Origin: Gaeumannomyces sp. JS-464
Taxonomy: Eukaryota; Ascomycota; Sordariomycetes; Magnaporthales; Magnaporthaceae
DNA length: 64,000 nt
Reading direction: 5' to 3'
Assembly (NCBI GenBank): GCA_002197995.1
Contig: NGZR01000009.1
Location: 496,001-560,000, forward strand
Shown: positions 22,161-31,823 of the stretch, piece by piece
Numbering within the stretch: position 1 is the stretch's first letter
Layout: the number at the start of each line of letters is the position of its first letter
Translations under genes and position numbers: made by a program
The notes under the pieces: generated by a model
Told to the model about the DNA's origin: nothing
The model's database searches: none
What the model saw: only the letters and a program-made list of their open reading frames with translations

Positions 22161-23842
22161 AAAAAAGCGAAGGAAAGCGGTTAAAATCGATTTATTATAA
22201 CTTAAAAATGGTTAACAATGTAATTAAAAAAAACGAAATTATTAAAACGTTAAAATAACCGGAAAACGATTTTACGAACGACCATTTTAAGCTTTAAGAA
22301 AAACCTCCACTATTGCCGGACATTACCAGCTTATTTGTTAACATTATTAGCACCCTTATCCTTTTTTCCCTTTTCGGCCATTTTTTCGTTTTTATTCTCG
22401 TTATCGTTAGGAGCTTTAAATAAGCTATCCTTTGCTTCCAAAAACGCCGCATCGAACATACGCTAAACGGTAACGCGGCCCGCCGCTTTCCGATTAACAG
22501 CACTTATTTTAATAAAATTAGCGTTAACCTTACCGGCCTATTCCTCCTTTTTAAAAAGGATTATACATTTGGTAATAGTGCGCCATTTCGCGAAATTTTA
22601 AATAGCGAAAGCACGGTTAACAAAGCATTAAAGCAGCTAAACAAAAATTAGCTATTATACTTTATTAATAATAGTTTCGCGGAAATATTTAATTATAAAC
22701 TTTTTAGTTGGAGCTATTGCGATTTTAGGACTACCGGTCGTTAGCGCAAAAGATTAGCAAACCAAAGCTTAAAAGATTATTTACACCGGCTGGCACGAAT
22801 AACCAAAAGCATAGGACTAGCAACGGTTACCGACCGGTTCGGTGTTAAAGCACCTAATTTTATCGAACTTGCCGGCCAAAAGAGAGTTAAAGCAATTTAG
22901 GCATAAAACGATCTTTGTTTGCCCTTTGCAGGGCGCGGGCGAGCAAGGGATTTGCCTTTTCCCTTTTTGGCACGAGTTTTTTTAACGCCACTGTTTAGGA
23001 CCGTTTTAACGCCAACTTAACCTTTTTTAACGGATTTGCCCTTGCCAGATCTTTTAAAGCGAGTGGATACCATCGCGGTAATTAGTCGAACAGCAAAACA
23101 GTAAAGCAAAGATCGGCAGGCAAGCAGCGGGGATATCGATATTTGTGGTTGTAAGGATTAAGTTTTAAATTATAACGATTAAGGCCTACGGCTTTTGAAA
23201 TATCCCAAGCCTTTTAAGTTATCCTTCCGATTTGCTCCTTCCTATTACACCGATTAGCACGCATACGGCCTAATAAATCTCTATTAAGTTTATTTACTGC
23301 TATTGTGCGCATTTAATCCGGTATTACCTGATCCTACGAGCGCTTAACCAGACATTGCCCCATTTTTATTGTTCCTATTTACAGTCCTTATTTACAGTTT
23401 TTACCGATATTTAGCACAGTCCTTTTGCCCTTTTTTCCTTTGTTTTTAAAGCAGGTTACTAAATCCGGATTGTAAGGAGGCTCGCCGCGATAGTGGCGGG
23501 CCACCGCCACAGCAAGAAGCCTTAGCCCTGTTTACGGGCCCGAGCCACGTGGAGGTTTAAGGCACCCCAGGCACGTAACAGGGGGCCCAGGGAGGGCCAC
23601 GCTACTTAAGCAGCTTGTAAGAAGCAATTCCCAGATTGCCGGAACAAGTTAAAGTTGTTGTATTTACCCTATAGCAATATAGGCCTTTAACCCTTAATTA
23701 CCGTTTACGGTTATCGTGATCACCTCGTACAAACCTTCGGCTTACCCCGTAACACGGATTCCTTTGTTATTAGTATTGTAAAATCCCGGGATTTGGAAAA
23801 CGAGCATTTACCGATGCACGCGCTTAAAGAAAGAATTGCCAG
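22161..23842. other. C1 region between pol and 3' LTR, with minus-strand coding relic and a GC-rich pocket
   Basis: About 1.7 kb lies between the end of RNase H and the 3' LTR, long for a copia element. On the minus strand, 22294-22480 contains, in one frame, MFDAAFLEAKDSLFKAPNDN followed by NENKNEKMAEKGKKDKGANN, a hydrophilic protein-like string opposite to pol. I do not recognise its family. At about 23470-23640 there is a GC-rich pocket whose CpA and CpT sites are intact, unlike the surroundings. Confidence 0.4.
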
Positions 23843-24078
23843 TGTTTATCCACGTGATTTAGCGCGTGCATCCAAAAAGGGCCCACGCTTTGTAAAGCCG
23901 CAGGCCTACGGGCCGTGCGCTCCCACGAGCTTATAAAAAGGGATTTTGCGATCCCCTTTTTGTAATTAAATTCCTACATAAATATGCATCACTATAAACA
24001 CCAGTTCCAGATTTATAAATCTTTGTTTTTTCCTTTTAGGAGATTTCCGTGCCTATAGGAGTACCACTCCTACTAACA
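23843..24078 (+). repeat. C1 3' LTR
   Basis: 236 bp, starts TGTTTATCCACGTG and ends CTACTAACA; direct repeat of 8073-8308. It is followed immediately by CTTAT (24079-24083), matching the duplication on the 5' side. Confidence 0.9.
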
Positions 24079-24083
24079 CTTAT

Positions 24084-24800
24084 ACTTATTGGCTTTGTTT
24101 TTAATACAATTTTCGCAATTTTTTATTGCGTTTTGTATTTCGGCTCGAGTTTTTGCGAACCCGTAATATTATTGCAACCGTTTTTATGTTTTTTTTTACG
24201 CTTTAATAACCGTGTGCCAGCTGGCTGTAAATTTATTAGATTTTTTTTAGGGTTTAAACTTTTTTTTACCAAACCGTTTTAACGAGTATCTTTTATGCCG
24301 GGATTAAAAATCCGTTTAGTTTTTCCGTTAAGATTACTCGTGTTTTTTCGGGTATTGCGATTTAATAGTTCGGTCGTCGGTTTAAGGCATCCGCCCGGCC
24401 GTTTTCCGACCTTTTCCGGTATTTAATCCGGATGTCGTAATTTTGCAAAAATTCGCTTTAACGAATTTGTCGCTTATTTAAATTTTTGCTTATAGTAAAG
24501 TGTATTAAGTTTTTATAATTTCGTATATATTATAACTTAATGCTTTGCTTTATAAAAGTATGGCCGCCATTTTTCGAATGCTCGGATTATCGCTAAAAGT
24601 TTTTTATCGTGGATTTGGTAATTTAACTTAAATTTATTTAACTTTTGCGAAAAGAACGCGCAAAGGTGCAACCGTTTTTGGTCGTCCCGCTGTTCGAGTT
24701 AGCCGCCGATCGCGTAATCCAACGCGTCGGTTTTAACCTCGAAAGGCTTTTTTGGGTTTAGGAATATTAACATTGGTTTTTTTAACACGGCGTTCCGTAA
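24084..24800 (-). pseudogene. G1 RNase H and integrase N-terminal remnant
   Basis: The minus strand from about 24800 downward reads VLKKPMLIFLNPKKPFEVKT, DALDYAIGGQL, KRLHLCAFFSQKLNKFKLNY and KKLLAIIRAFEKWRPYF. These are the Ty3/gypsy RNase H segments (ETDASDxAxGGxL, SRKLxxxExNYxxxDKELLAI), with the first D kept. Reading continues toward 24084, where C1 interrupts it, and the integrase core follows at 8072. Confidence 0.8.
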
Positions 24801-24839
24801 TTGCTCGAAAGCCTTTTATTTTTACCTTCCCTAATAAAA

Positions 24840-25800
24840 CTAGTGGTCGTTTTTGGTAAAATTTGTAAATAGTATGGCGATTTTGCTATAACTACGGATA
24901 AACCGCTTGTAAAAGTTTAAAAATCTTAAAAACCTTCGTATTTTTGTAACGTTTTTAAATATAAGCCATTTTTTAACCTTTTCGACTTTTTTAAGGTTTA
25001 TGCAAACCTGTTTAAGTGTAACCATAAACCTTAAAAAAGCGACTTTTTGCGAATGCCATTCGCACTTTTTTGGCTTAACGAAAAGCTTTGCGTTAAGCAG
25101 CTTTTAAAACGCTTTATATACGTGCTGCTTATATCCTTCCATCGTTTTTAAAAAAATCAGGATATCGTCCAAATATGCGAGGATAAAAATGTTAAAAATT
25201 CGCGTAATACATAGTTAATTATCTTTTGGAACGTAGCTAGCGCGTTAGTAAGCCCGAAAGTTATTACCAAAAACTTGTAGCATTTAAGCTTTGTTTTAAA
25301 AATCGTAAGCCACTTTTAGCCTTTTTTAATCCGTATAAAGCTGTAAGCTTTCCGTAGGTTTAAAGCCGTAAAATACTAGGCTTTGCCGAGCTTATCGCGT
25401 AGTTTATCGATAAAAAGCAAAAAATACCGATTTTTTATCATAGCCTCGTTTAGCGGGGCGATAATCGACGCACATTCGTTCCGTTCCGTTTTCTTTTTGT
25501 TTATAGGATTCGTGTTTTATTAAAAAGTCGAAAAGTTTAATATATCCCTTTCGTAAGTTTTCTTTTAGCTGTTTTTTTAACACCTTTTATTGCCGAAAGC
25601 TAAATTGGTATAGCTTTTAGTATTTAAGCTGCGTTTTTAGCTTAAGTTTAATTTTAAAGTCGAACGGTTTATATTCGAAAAGCACCGTTTTTAGGTTTTT
25701 CCGGAACAATTTTTCGTATTTGTGGTATTTTTCCGAAACATTCGCAAGCCGTTTTTTAATATTAGTTGGGCTATTTTAATCGCTTTCCGCTTTGGATAGT
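24840..25800 (-). pseudogene. G1 reverse transcriptase remnant
   Basis: Minus strand: KENLRKGYIKLFDFLIKHES (about 25520-25560), MCVDYRPAKRGYDKKS, LAYLDDILIFLKTMEGY (about 25150-25190, with the catalytic YLDD intact), HVYKAF, a stop, KLLNAKLFVKPKKCEWH, then FKNVTKIRRFLRFLNFYKRF (24840-25025). All are standard Ty3/gypsy RT segments in order. Stops are present throughout. Confidence 0.85.
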
Positions 25801-27469
25801 CGCGTATTCGTTAACGCTAAATGCAAAGGTAAACTACTAAGTTTTATTACCGTTATAACCTTTTTTCGTTGCTTTTTATGCTTATAGTTTGGGGTTTGTA
25901 ACTGGTAAACCGTTTTAGTTATTCGTGGCTTTTTTTATTAAACCTAGCTGGTAGCCCAATTTATTCGTAAATTATTTTTCCTAAGCTAAAAATTTCGAAA
26001 ATCACATTTCCCTTTTTTATATCCAGCTTATCCAGTATAATAATAACGTTTTCCCCGCTTCGGGTGCGTAATATTACTAATTGCGTTTTTCGGTCGATTT
26101 ATCCTTATTATAAGCGACGGGTATTTTTTTAACCGTTTTTAATTAATACGATTGGCATTTCCGTTTCGTAGGGATTTTACACCGTTTAACCATTTATAAC
26201 GATACGTAATCGCTTTATACTTCGCAATCGATTATCATTTTAACCTTTTTTCCTTAATATTCCACTTAAAATGTTAGTAAGTTATATGGTTAATTTGATT
26301 TTGCTATTGCGAAGGTTTTTGTTAGTTTTTCCTTTTTTCCCACTCCATGCTTTCCGCTTGGGTGGTTTTTTTTAGTTTTTTTGGTAAAAAGAACGAGTAC
26401 CGTACGTTCGTCCTTTTATTCGGGTTAAACGGTACGTACGCTCGTACGATTCCCCAATACCAGGCTTCCGCCTTTTATGCTATATTTTTTTGCATTCCGC
26501 AGTTTTACACTTTTCCTAATCGAGCGTTTTAATAACGCATAGCATTAAATACCGCTCGCTAAGTTTAAAAACTGCGATAAATTTGCCGATCCGGGCTGGT
26601 TTTTACCGTAGCAATTGGAATGCCAAACGGGGCTTAACTTTTAACTTGCTTTTTAACTTCCGTAAAAAGAAATCGTATTTAAGCTTAAATCGTAAATGGA
26701 ATTTGCACTTTCCGTAAATACATTTTGCCTAAAAAAGGTACAAATGTTTAAAATGTTCCATATCGATGTTAGGATAATCCTCGGGTTTTAACGCAGTTTA
26801 TCCCGGCTCGCTTACGTTATCGAACCGGTAGCTAGCATATTTAACTTCCTGCTAGTCGTTAAATTAGGACAAAAGTTGGCCGTTATCCCCGTCCGTTAAA
26901 GTAGCGTAATATAACGGGCCATTTAGGTGTTTTAAAACCTTTACGTTTTAAAAACACACCGAAATATCGAAAGGCGTAAAAGCGTGTTAAACTTTCCAGC
27001 TCGCCTGCTTTTCGCGAACTATAAATACGGAGGTTTTACCGCTCGAGCTTTTCGCTCGTTTTTAAAATTTGGCCGTTTTAAAGTATTAACTACCTCGGTT
27101 TATTTTAACGTCGGTGTCGAAATTTTCCGGCTTTTAAAAAAGGTGTGTTTAGCTTAAAAGCTTTTTTCGGGCTTTTTTTTTTCTCGTGTTACTTGCTAAG
27201 GTTACTTCCTTTTAAATCCCGCGAAAAGCGGTATCGTTTTCTTTTTCCGAGTTTTTAAGCCCGGGAACGATCCGCTACTTTCCCTCGCTGTCGTATTCGA
27301 GCCTCGTGGCTTTAAGCATACAAATGCTTCGAGCTTTTCGAAAATACCATCCGGTAGCCTTTTTATCGGACTAATATGTGGCATATAGCTTATTATAACA
27401 GTACGTCCAATTAAACGCCGCTTTAAAACATAGTTTTTTTTGTATTAAGCTTTTTTGCGTTCGCTAAAA

Positions 27470-28420
27470 GTTTGCTATTTGGCGGTTATTATTTCGCTAA
27501 AAGCAATTAACTTTTATACGGCCAGCTTAGCCGCATTTAAAACACTTCCCGTTTTTTGGGTTTTGTTTTTGCTTTTTTTGTTACTTTTATTACTAGTAAG
27601 CGGCTCCCGTACTAAAGTTTATAAAGCCCGGGTGCGTTTTATAAGCCGTAATAGGTTGCTATTTGGCTTTTTTTTGGTTAACTTTGTTTTTTATTTATAC
27701 CGCGCTTTTGGAACTATATCTTTTTTTTCCTATTGTCGTTTATATAATCTATCGCTAATGCGGACCGCGTTTTTAACGTAGTTTATAAAAAACTCGGGGC
27801 GATTTTGCTTCGCGAGTTCGTTTTTTACGTTTTCGCGCAATCCGTTATAAAAGTGCAGCATTAACGTGGCGTTGTTTTAACTAAGCTTAGTGCTAATCCG
27901 TTAAAAGTTCGTTGCGTATTTAGCTGCAAACCTTTGCTGTTTAAAAGCTAGCAAGTTTCTTTTGCGATTCGGGTTTCGTCGATTATCCCGAACACTTTTC
28001 CAACCTTTTCCCCGAAAGTTTCGAAATTGGCGAAAATAAGCTTAGTGGTTTCCTGGCTACTTTTATACCTTTTAAAGTAATTACTCCAGGTTGGTTAAAA
28101 CCACTCCTTTACTTTGCCGTTTAGCTTGGTAGCAGCGTAAGCAACCTTTTGTTCCTCGCTTACGAATTGCTATTTGTAAAACTTAAAATAGCTTTTGCAT
28201 TCGGTAAGGAACGTTTTAAGCTTGCCGTTTTCCCTTTCGTAGAAATTTAAAAACGGAAACTTATACGCTTTAATTGCGATAAGCGCTTCGAAAGATAGCA
28301 ATTTCGCGGTAAATTGCTTTACTTCGGCTTAACTTTTGGCGAGCTCGTCCGTTATAAGCTTAAAAAGGCTAGCCGTGTTAACGGCTTCGTCGAGGTTGTA
28401 CTTAATACCGTTAAGGGTAA
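27470..28420 (-). pseudogene. G1 gag remnant
   Basis: Fragments on the minus strand such as KATLMLHFYNGLRENVKNEL and FINYVKNAVRISDRLYKRQ correspond to the Ty3/gypsy retrotrans_gag end (AFYxGLxxxVKDELA ... IDNRLYERRLE). They are spread over several frames because of stops and indels. They lie directly inside the 5' LTR (28516), as expected. Confidence 0.6.
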
Positions 28421-28515
28421 AAACCGTGGTTTTTTCCTTTTTAAGCTTTTTGCTGCTATTTGCTATAGCTGCATTGTTTTCTTTCCAATAAAGTACTAAA
28501 TAGGATTAGTTAAAA

Positions 28516-28944
28516 TGTTACAATTAAGGGTTTGCTTTTAAAGTAAGGCATTTCGGGGGTGGTAAGGATAGTATCGCTGGTGCTGGTAAACAAAAAAACA
28601 CGTAATTTAAAAAAACAATTTAATTGTTTGCCTTAGGGAATGCTTAAAAGCTAACTTAGGTTAACTAATGCCGAAAGCTTAATTAAAGCTACTTAAAACA
28701 GTAAAAAATCCATCTTTTATATACGCGCTGCTTTTTGCTTGTGTCGGGTTAAATTTGTGGATTTGTGGTTTTTTTTAACACAAATTTTAAAAATCCTTTT
28801 GGCTTTGTGGATTTGTAGTTCTTTTAATATAAATCCAAAAATCCAGCTGTGGTTACGTAACTTTACGTGTTCGGGTGCGGGGCGGGGGCACCGTTTGGAA
28901 CCCCTTTTAACCTGCCGCTTAGGGTTTGCATACTGGTCGTAACA
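28516..28944 (-). repeat. G1 LTR (5' LTR)
   Basis: 429 bp in the same orientation as 5238-5665; in plus reading starts TGTTACAATTAAGGG and ends GTCGTAACA. TAAAG follows at 28945-28949, identical to 5233-5237. Confidence 0.88.
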
Positions 28945-29263
28945 TAAAGCACCCCGATTATTAAAGGTTTTAACGCGCGCGAAGCGCGCTTTAAGTAATA
29001 AGGTGCAAGCTTTCCTATTAGCTGGCAATAAGCACCGAACTTTTACCAGCCTACTTTTTTTGCTTTTTTAGCCTAGTTGCGTTGCCCGACGTCGTTGTTA
29101 AAAAAAGTTGGAAAACGCGGTTTAAACGGGCTAAATGGCTTATTAAAACTTGTTATGCATCCGGCTTATTTTAATAGCTTGCAATATTAAAATAGCCGGG
29201 CTTTTTTAACGGCTATTAATAATAGGTTCGATAAGAAGAATTTTTCGAAAAAAGGTGTTAAAA
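28945..29263. repeat. Duplicated host segment X, copy 1, right part
   Basis: Continues the segment interrupted at 5237: TAAAGCACCCCGATTATTAAA here corresponds to TTGGAGCACCCCGATTATTA at about 30121. Similarity runs through GCGCGC and CAGCTGGCAATAAGC-type blocks to the LINE fragment at 29264. It is more AT-rich than copy 2. Confidence 0.7.
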
Positions 29264-29720
29264 GGGAAAAAAAAGTATATTTAACGTTAGCAAATCAGGA
29301 TTTACTAGTTTTTGCTTTTTAAAAAGCATATAACGTGCTAGCGTTATTTAAGCTTAATACGAAGCTATGTGTTGCTATTAAAACGGCTAACAAATTAAAC
29401 TATAAAGCAAGCCAGCAAAAAAATAAAAAAAAATAAAAAAAAAAGGCTTACTTAAAGCACACGGTTTTTAAGCCGCATTTCGGCGCTTTTTGTTAATAAG
29501 CGGGCAATCGGTAAAAAGGCGAATAAACGCCGAAACGTTGTAAACGCTGCTGTTAATAGTAAAAAAAAGCAATCGGCCGGCAAAATACTAGGAAAATGCA
29601 AAACCGGGTGTAAGCGGAAAGGATCGCAACGGTCCCCTTTTAAGCCCGGCCAAAAAAAAAAGTTCGGGGGTTAAAAGGCTTAATTTTAACCCTATATGCT
29701 TTTTATATATTTATCGCGTG
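29264..29720 (-). mobile_element. LINE 3'-end fragment, copy 1 (heavily decayed)
   Basis: GTATATTTAACGTTAGC and CATATAACGTGCTAGCG match the 3' untranslated region of the LINE copies to the right. It begins after the same flank as copy 2, so it derives from the same insertion, later duplicated together with segment X. Transition decay is strong. The 5' side fades near 29720. Confidence 0.6.
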
Positions 29721-29775
29721 TTAACGATACGTTACGCGGTTTACTAATCGTAAAACGATCGAAACCGTGTACAAT

Positions 29776-30442
29776 ACGGGTAATAAATAAAACCGTTTAA
29801 AATTTTAAAAATTTTGCGCGTGCGTGCTTAAACAGGCTATAACGTGCTTAAGTAAGCCAAATTTGCGCCGTGCGTATCGTTAAAATGCGGTCGACCAAAA
29901 AGGAGTCGCGAGGATGGTAAAAACGCGAAATCGCGAAAATGGCGAAAACGAGGAGTCGCGAAAATAACGGGGACGGCGGCGGCCGGGCCGGCTATTCGTT
30001 TAATATGTTTTAACTGCTTGCCGGTTTGCAATCTTTTTATGCATTTCGAAATCGTTTCGGCTCGGTGCGCGAGGCGAAAGCGAAAAGGAAGTCGAAAGGC
30101 GGTTTGGTAATGCGCGGAGGTTGGAGCACCCCGATTATTAAAGGTTTCGGCGCGCGCGAGGCGCGCTTTGGGCGATAAGGTGCAGGCCTTCCTATCAGCT
30201 GGCAATAAGCACCCCGAACCTTTGCCAGCCTACTTTTTCTGCTCTTTTGGCCCAGTTGCGTTGCCGACGTCGTTGTTATAAAGAGTCGGAAAACGCGGTT
30301 CGAACGGGCTAAATGGCCTGTTAAAACCTGTTATGCATCCGGCTCATTTTGGTGGCCCGCAATACCAAAATGGCCGGGCTTTCCTAACGGCCACTAACAG
30401 TGGGTTCGATGGGAAGAATTTTTCGGGGGAAGGTTAAAAGGG
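29776..30442. repeat. Duplicated host segment X, copy 2
   Basis: Uninterrupted counterpart of 4886-5237 plus 28945-29263. It contains the CGCGAGGATGG block, the GGCGGCGGCCGGGCCGG block and GGAGCACCCCGATTATTA. The junction with copy 1 is near 29776, so the two copies are tandem. No gene was recognised. Confidence 0.7.
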
Positions 30443-31168
30443 AAAAAGAGAGAAAGAAAAAGAAAAAGAAAGTATATTTAACGTTAGTAAATCGGGATTT
30501 ACCAGTCTTTGCCTTCCAAGGGGCATATAACGTGCTAACGCTACCTAAGCTTAACACTAGGCTATATGCTGCTATTAAGGCGGCTAACAAATTAAACCCG
30601 AAAGCACACGGGGGTCGGGCCGCATTCCGGCGCTCCTTGTTAGCGAGCGGGCAATCGGCAATAGGGCGTAAAAATACGCCGGGGCGTTGTAAAGCGTTGC
30701 GGGTGGTAGTGATGCTGTTAGCCGGCGGGTATGCTGGAAAAAGGGTAAAGCCGGGTTTAGGCGGGGAGGGGGTTTTCGGGACCTCCCCTAAGCCCGGCCT
30801 AAAATGCGGGGGATTAACGAGCCTATTATTAATCCTAATAATACAAAGGAAAAGGTTAAGTATAAGCTTTTTGGGCCCTGTTGTTATCGTCCGGCGATAG
30901 TGTAATAGTTAGTAGCTTTAACGAACGAAGCAAAAAGGGAGGGCTTTTGGAAAAGCCGTTTCCAATATCCGGGCCTATCGAAAGCCGGGGGAGGGTCCGC
31001 TATAGGCTATTTGTTTTCTGCCGCCCTAGCCAGCCTGCAAAATACAAGGTGGGAAGGGGACTTATTTCGCCCGCAACGGCACGGGTTATCGTCTTCGTGC
31101 TGGAACTTTCGGTAGTACCAGTCGAAATCCCCGTGGCCGGTGCGTGCGGCTATTAGCCGTTGCAGTAC
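30443..31168 (-). mobile_element. LINE 3'-end fragment, copy 2
   Basis: Starts with an A/G-rich tail (plus-strand GGAAAAAGAGAGAAAG), continues with the LINE 3' UTR (GTATATTTAACGTTAG...) and the C-terminal RNase H coding end, and stops at GCAGTAC (31168), where the longer copies continue. It is therefore 5'-truncated to about 0.73 kb. Possible degenerate target duplication: GTTAAAAGGG before the tail and GCTAAAGGG after the 5' end. Confidence 0.75.
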
Positions 31169-31823
31169 GGAGCTAAAGGGTGAAATAAGTGGTGCTGTAT
31201 TTAATAGATCGCTCAGCCAGCGAAATATGGAAATAAAAAAGTAGTGTCACGATCGGGGAAAGTAGGCTTCGCAGCCAGGCTCAATTGATGCTATGAACGA
31301 AAGACTTTTTTATGGGGAGGGGAAAGGAAGAGAGGCGCGAAGCGCCGAGCACGCGGCGCGGGAGTGAGTGAGTGAGTGAGTGAGTATATTTAACGTTAGT
31401 AAGTCGGGATCTACCAGTCCCTGCCTCCCAAGGGGCATATGACGTGCTAGCGCTACCTAAGCTAAACATTAGGCTACATGTTGCTATCCGGCGGCTAGCA
31501 GAATTAAAACCCGAAGGCACACGAAGGTCGGGCCGCGTTCCAGCGCTCCTTGTTAGTGAGCGGGCAATCGGCGGTAGGGCGTATATATATACGCCAGGGC
31601 GTTGTAAAGCGCTGCGGGTGGTAGTAGTGCGTTCGGCCGGCGAGTATGCCGGTAAAGGGGTGGGGCCGGGTTTTAGGCTGGAAGGTCCTCGGGACCCCCA
31701 GGGCCCGGCCGGAGGTGCGGGGGACCAACGAGCCTACTGTTAGTCCTGGTGGTACAAAGGAAAAAGGTAAAAGGTGTAGGAGAACAAGGAAAAGGATGTA
31801 TGCGGGCTTTTTAGGCCCTGTTG

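Larger units (their letters stand above)
8073..24078 (+). mobile_element. Degenerate Ty1/copia retrotransposon C1, nested in G1
   Basis: Two 236-bp LTRs (8073-8308 and 23843-24078) start TGTT and end TAACA/CAACA. A perfect 5-bp target duplication CTTAT (8068-8072 and 24079-24083) proves insertion into G1. Plus-strand remnants follow copia order: gag (8.88-9.92 and 18.05-18.6 kb), integrase (19.4-20.0 kb), RT (20.65-21.5 kb), RNase H (21.88-22.16 kb). It is itself interrupted in gag by G2 (9916-18046). Its own length without G2 is about 7.9 kb. Confidence 0.9.
5238..28944 (-). mobile_element. Degenerate chromodomain Ty3/gypsy retrotransposon G1, host of a three-level nest
   Basis: Two direct repeats of about 428 bp (5238-5665 and 28516-28944) flank the element and are bordered by an identical 5-bp duplication TAAAG (5233-5237 and 28945-28949). 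On the minus strand the order is gag (about 27.5-28.4 kb), RT (24.84-25.8 kb), RNase H and integrase N-part (24.08-24.8 kb), integrase core (7.67-8.07 kb) and chromodomain (6.65-7.26 kb). The integrase is split by the copia element C1 (8073-24078). Without inserts the element is about 7.5 kb. Every domain carries stops. Confidence 0.88.

Noticed and set aside
29837..30205. 122-codon minus-strand frame in segment X
   Set aside because: The counterpart copy is split by G1 and decayed; the frame has no domain and overlaps repeat sequence only.
31363..31385. (GTGA)n as an independent microsatellite or CRISPR-like repeat
   Set aside because: It is the 3' tail of a LINE copy, and the same tail recurs at 37607-37624 at the end of copy B; units are 4 bp without spacers.
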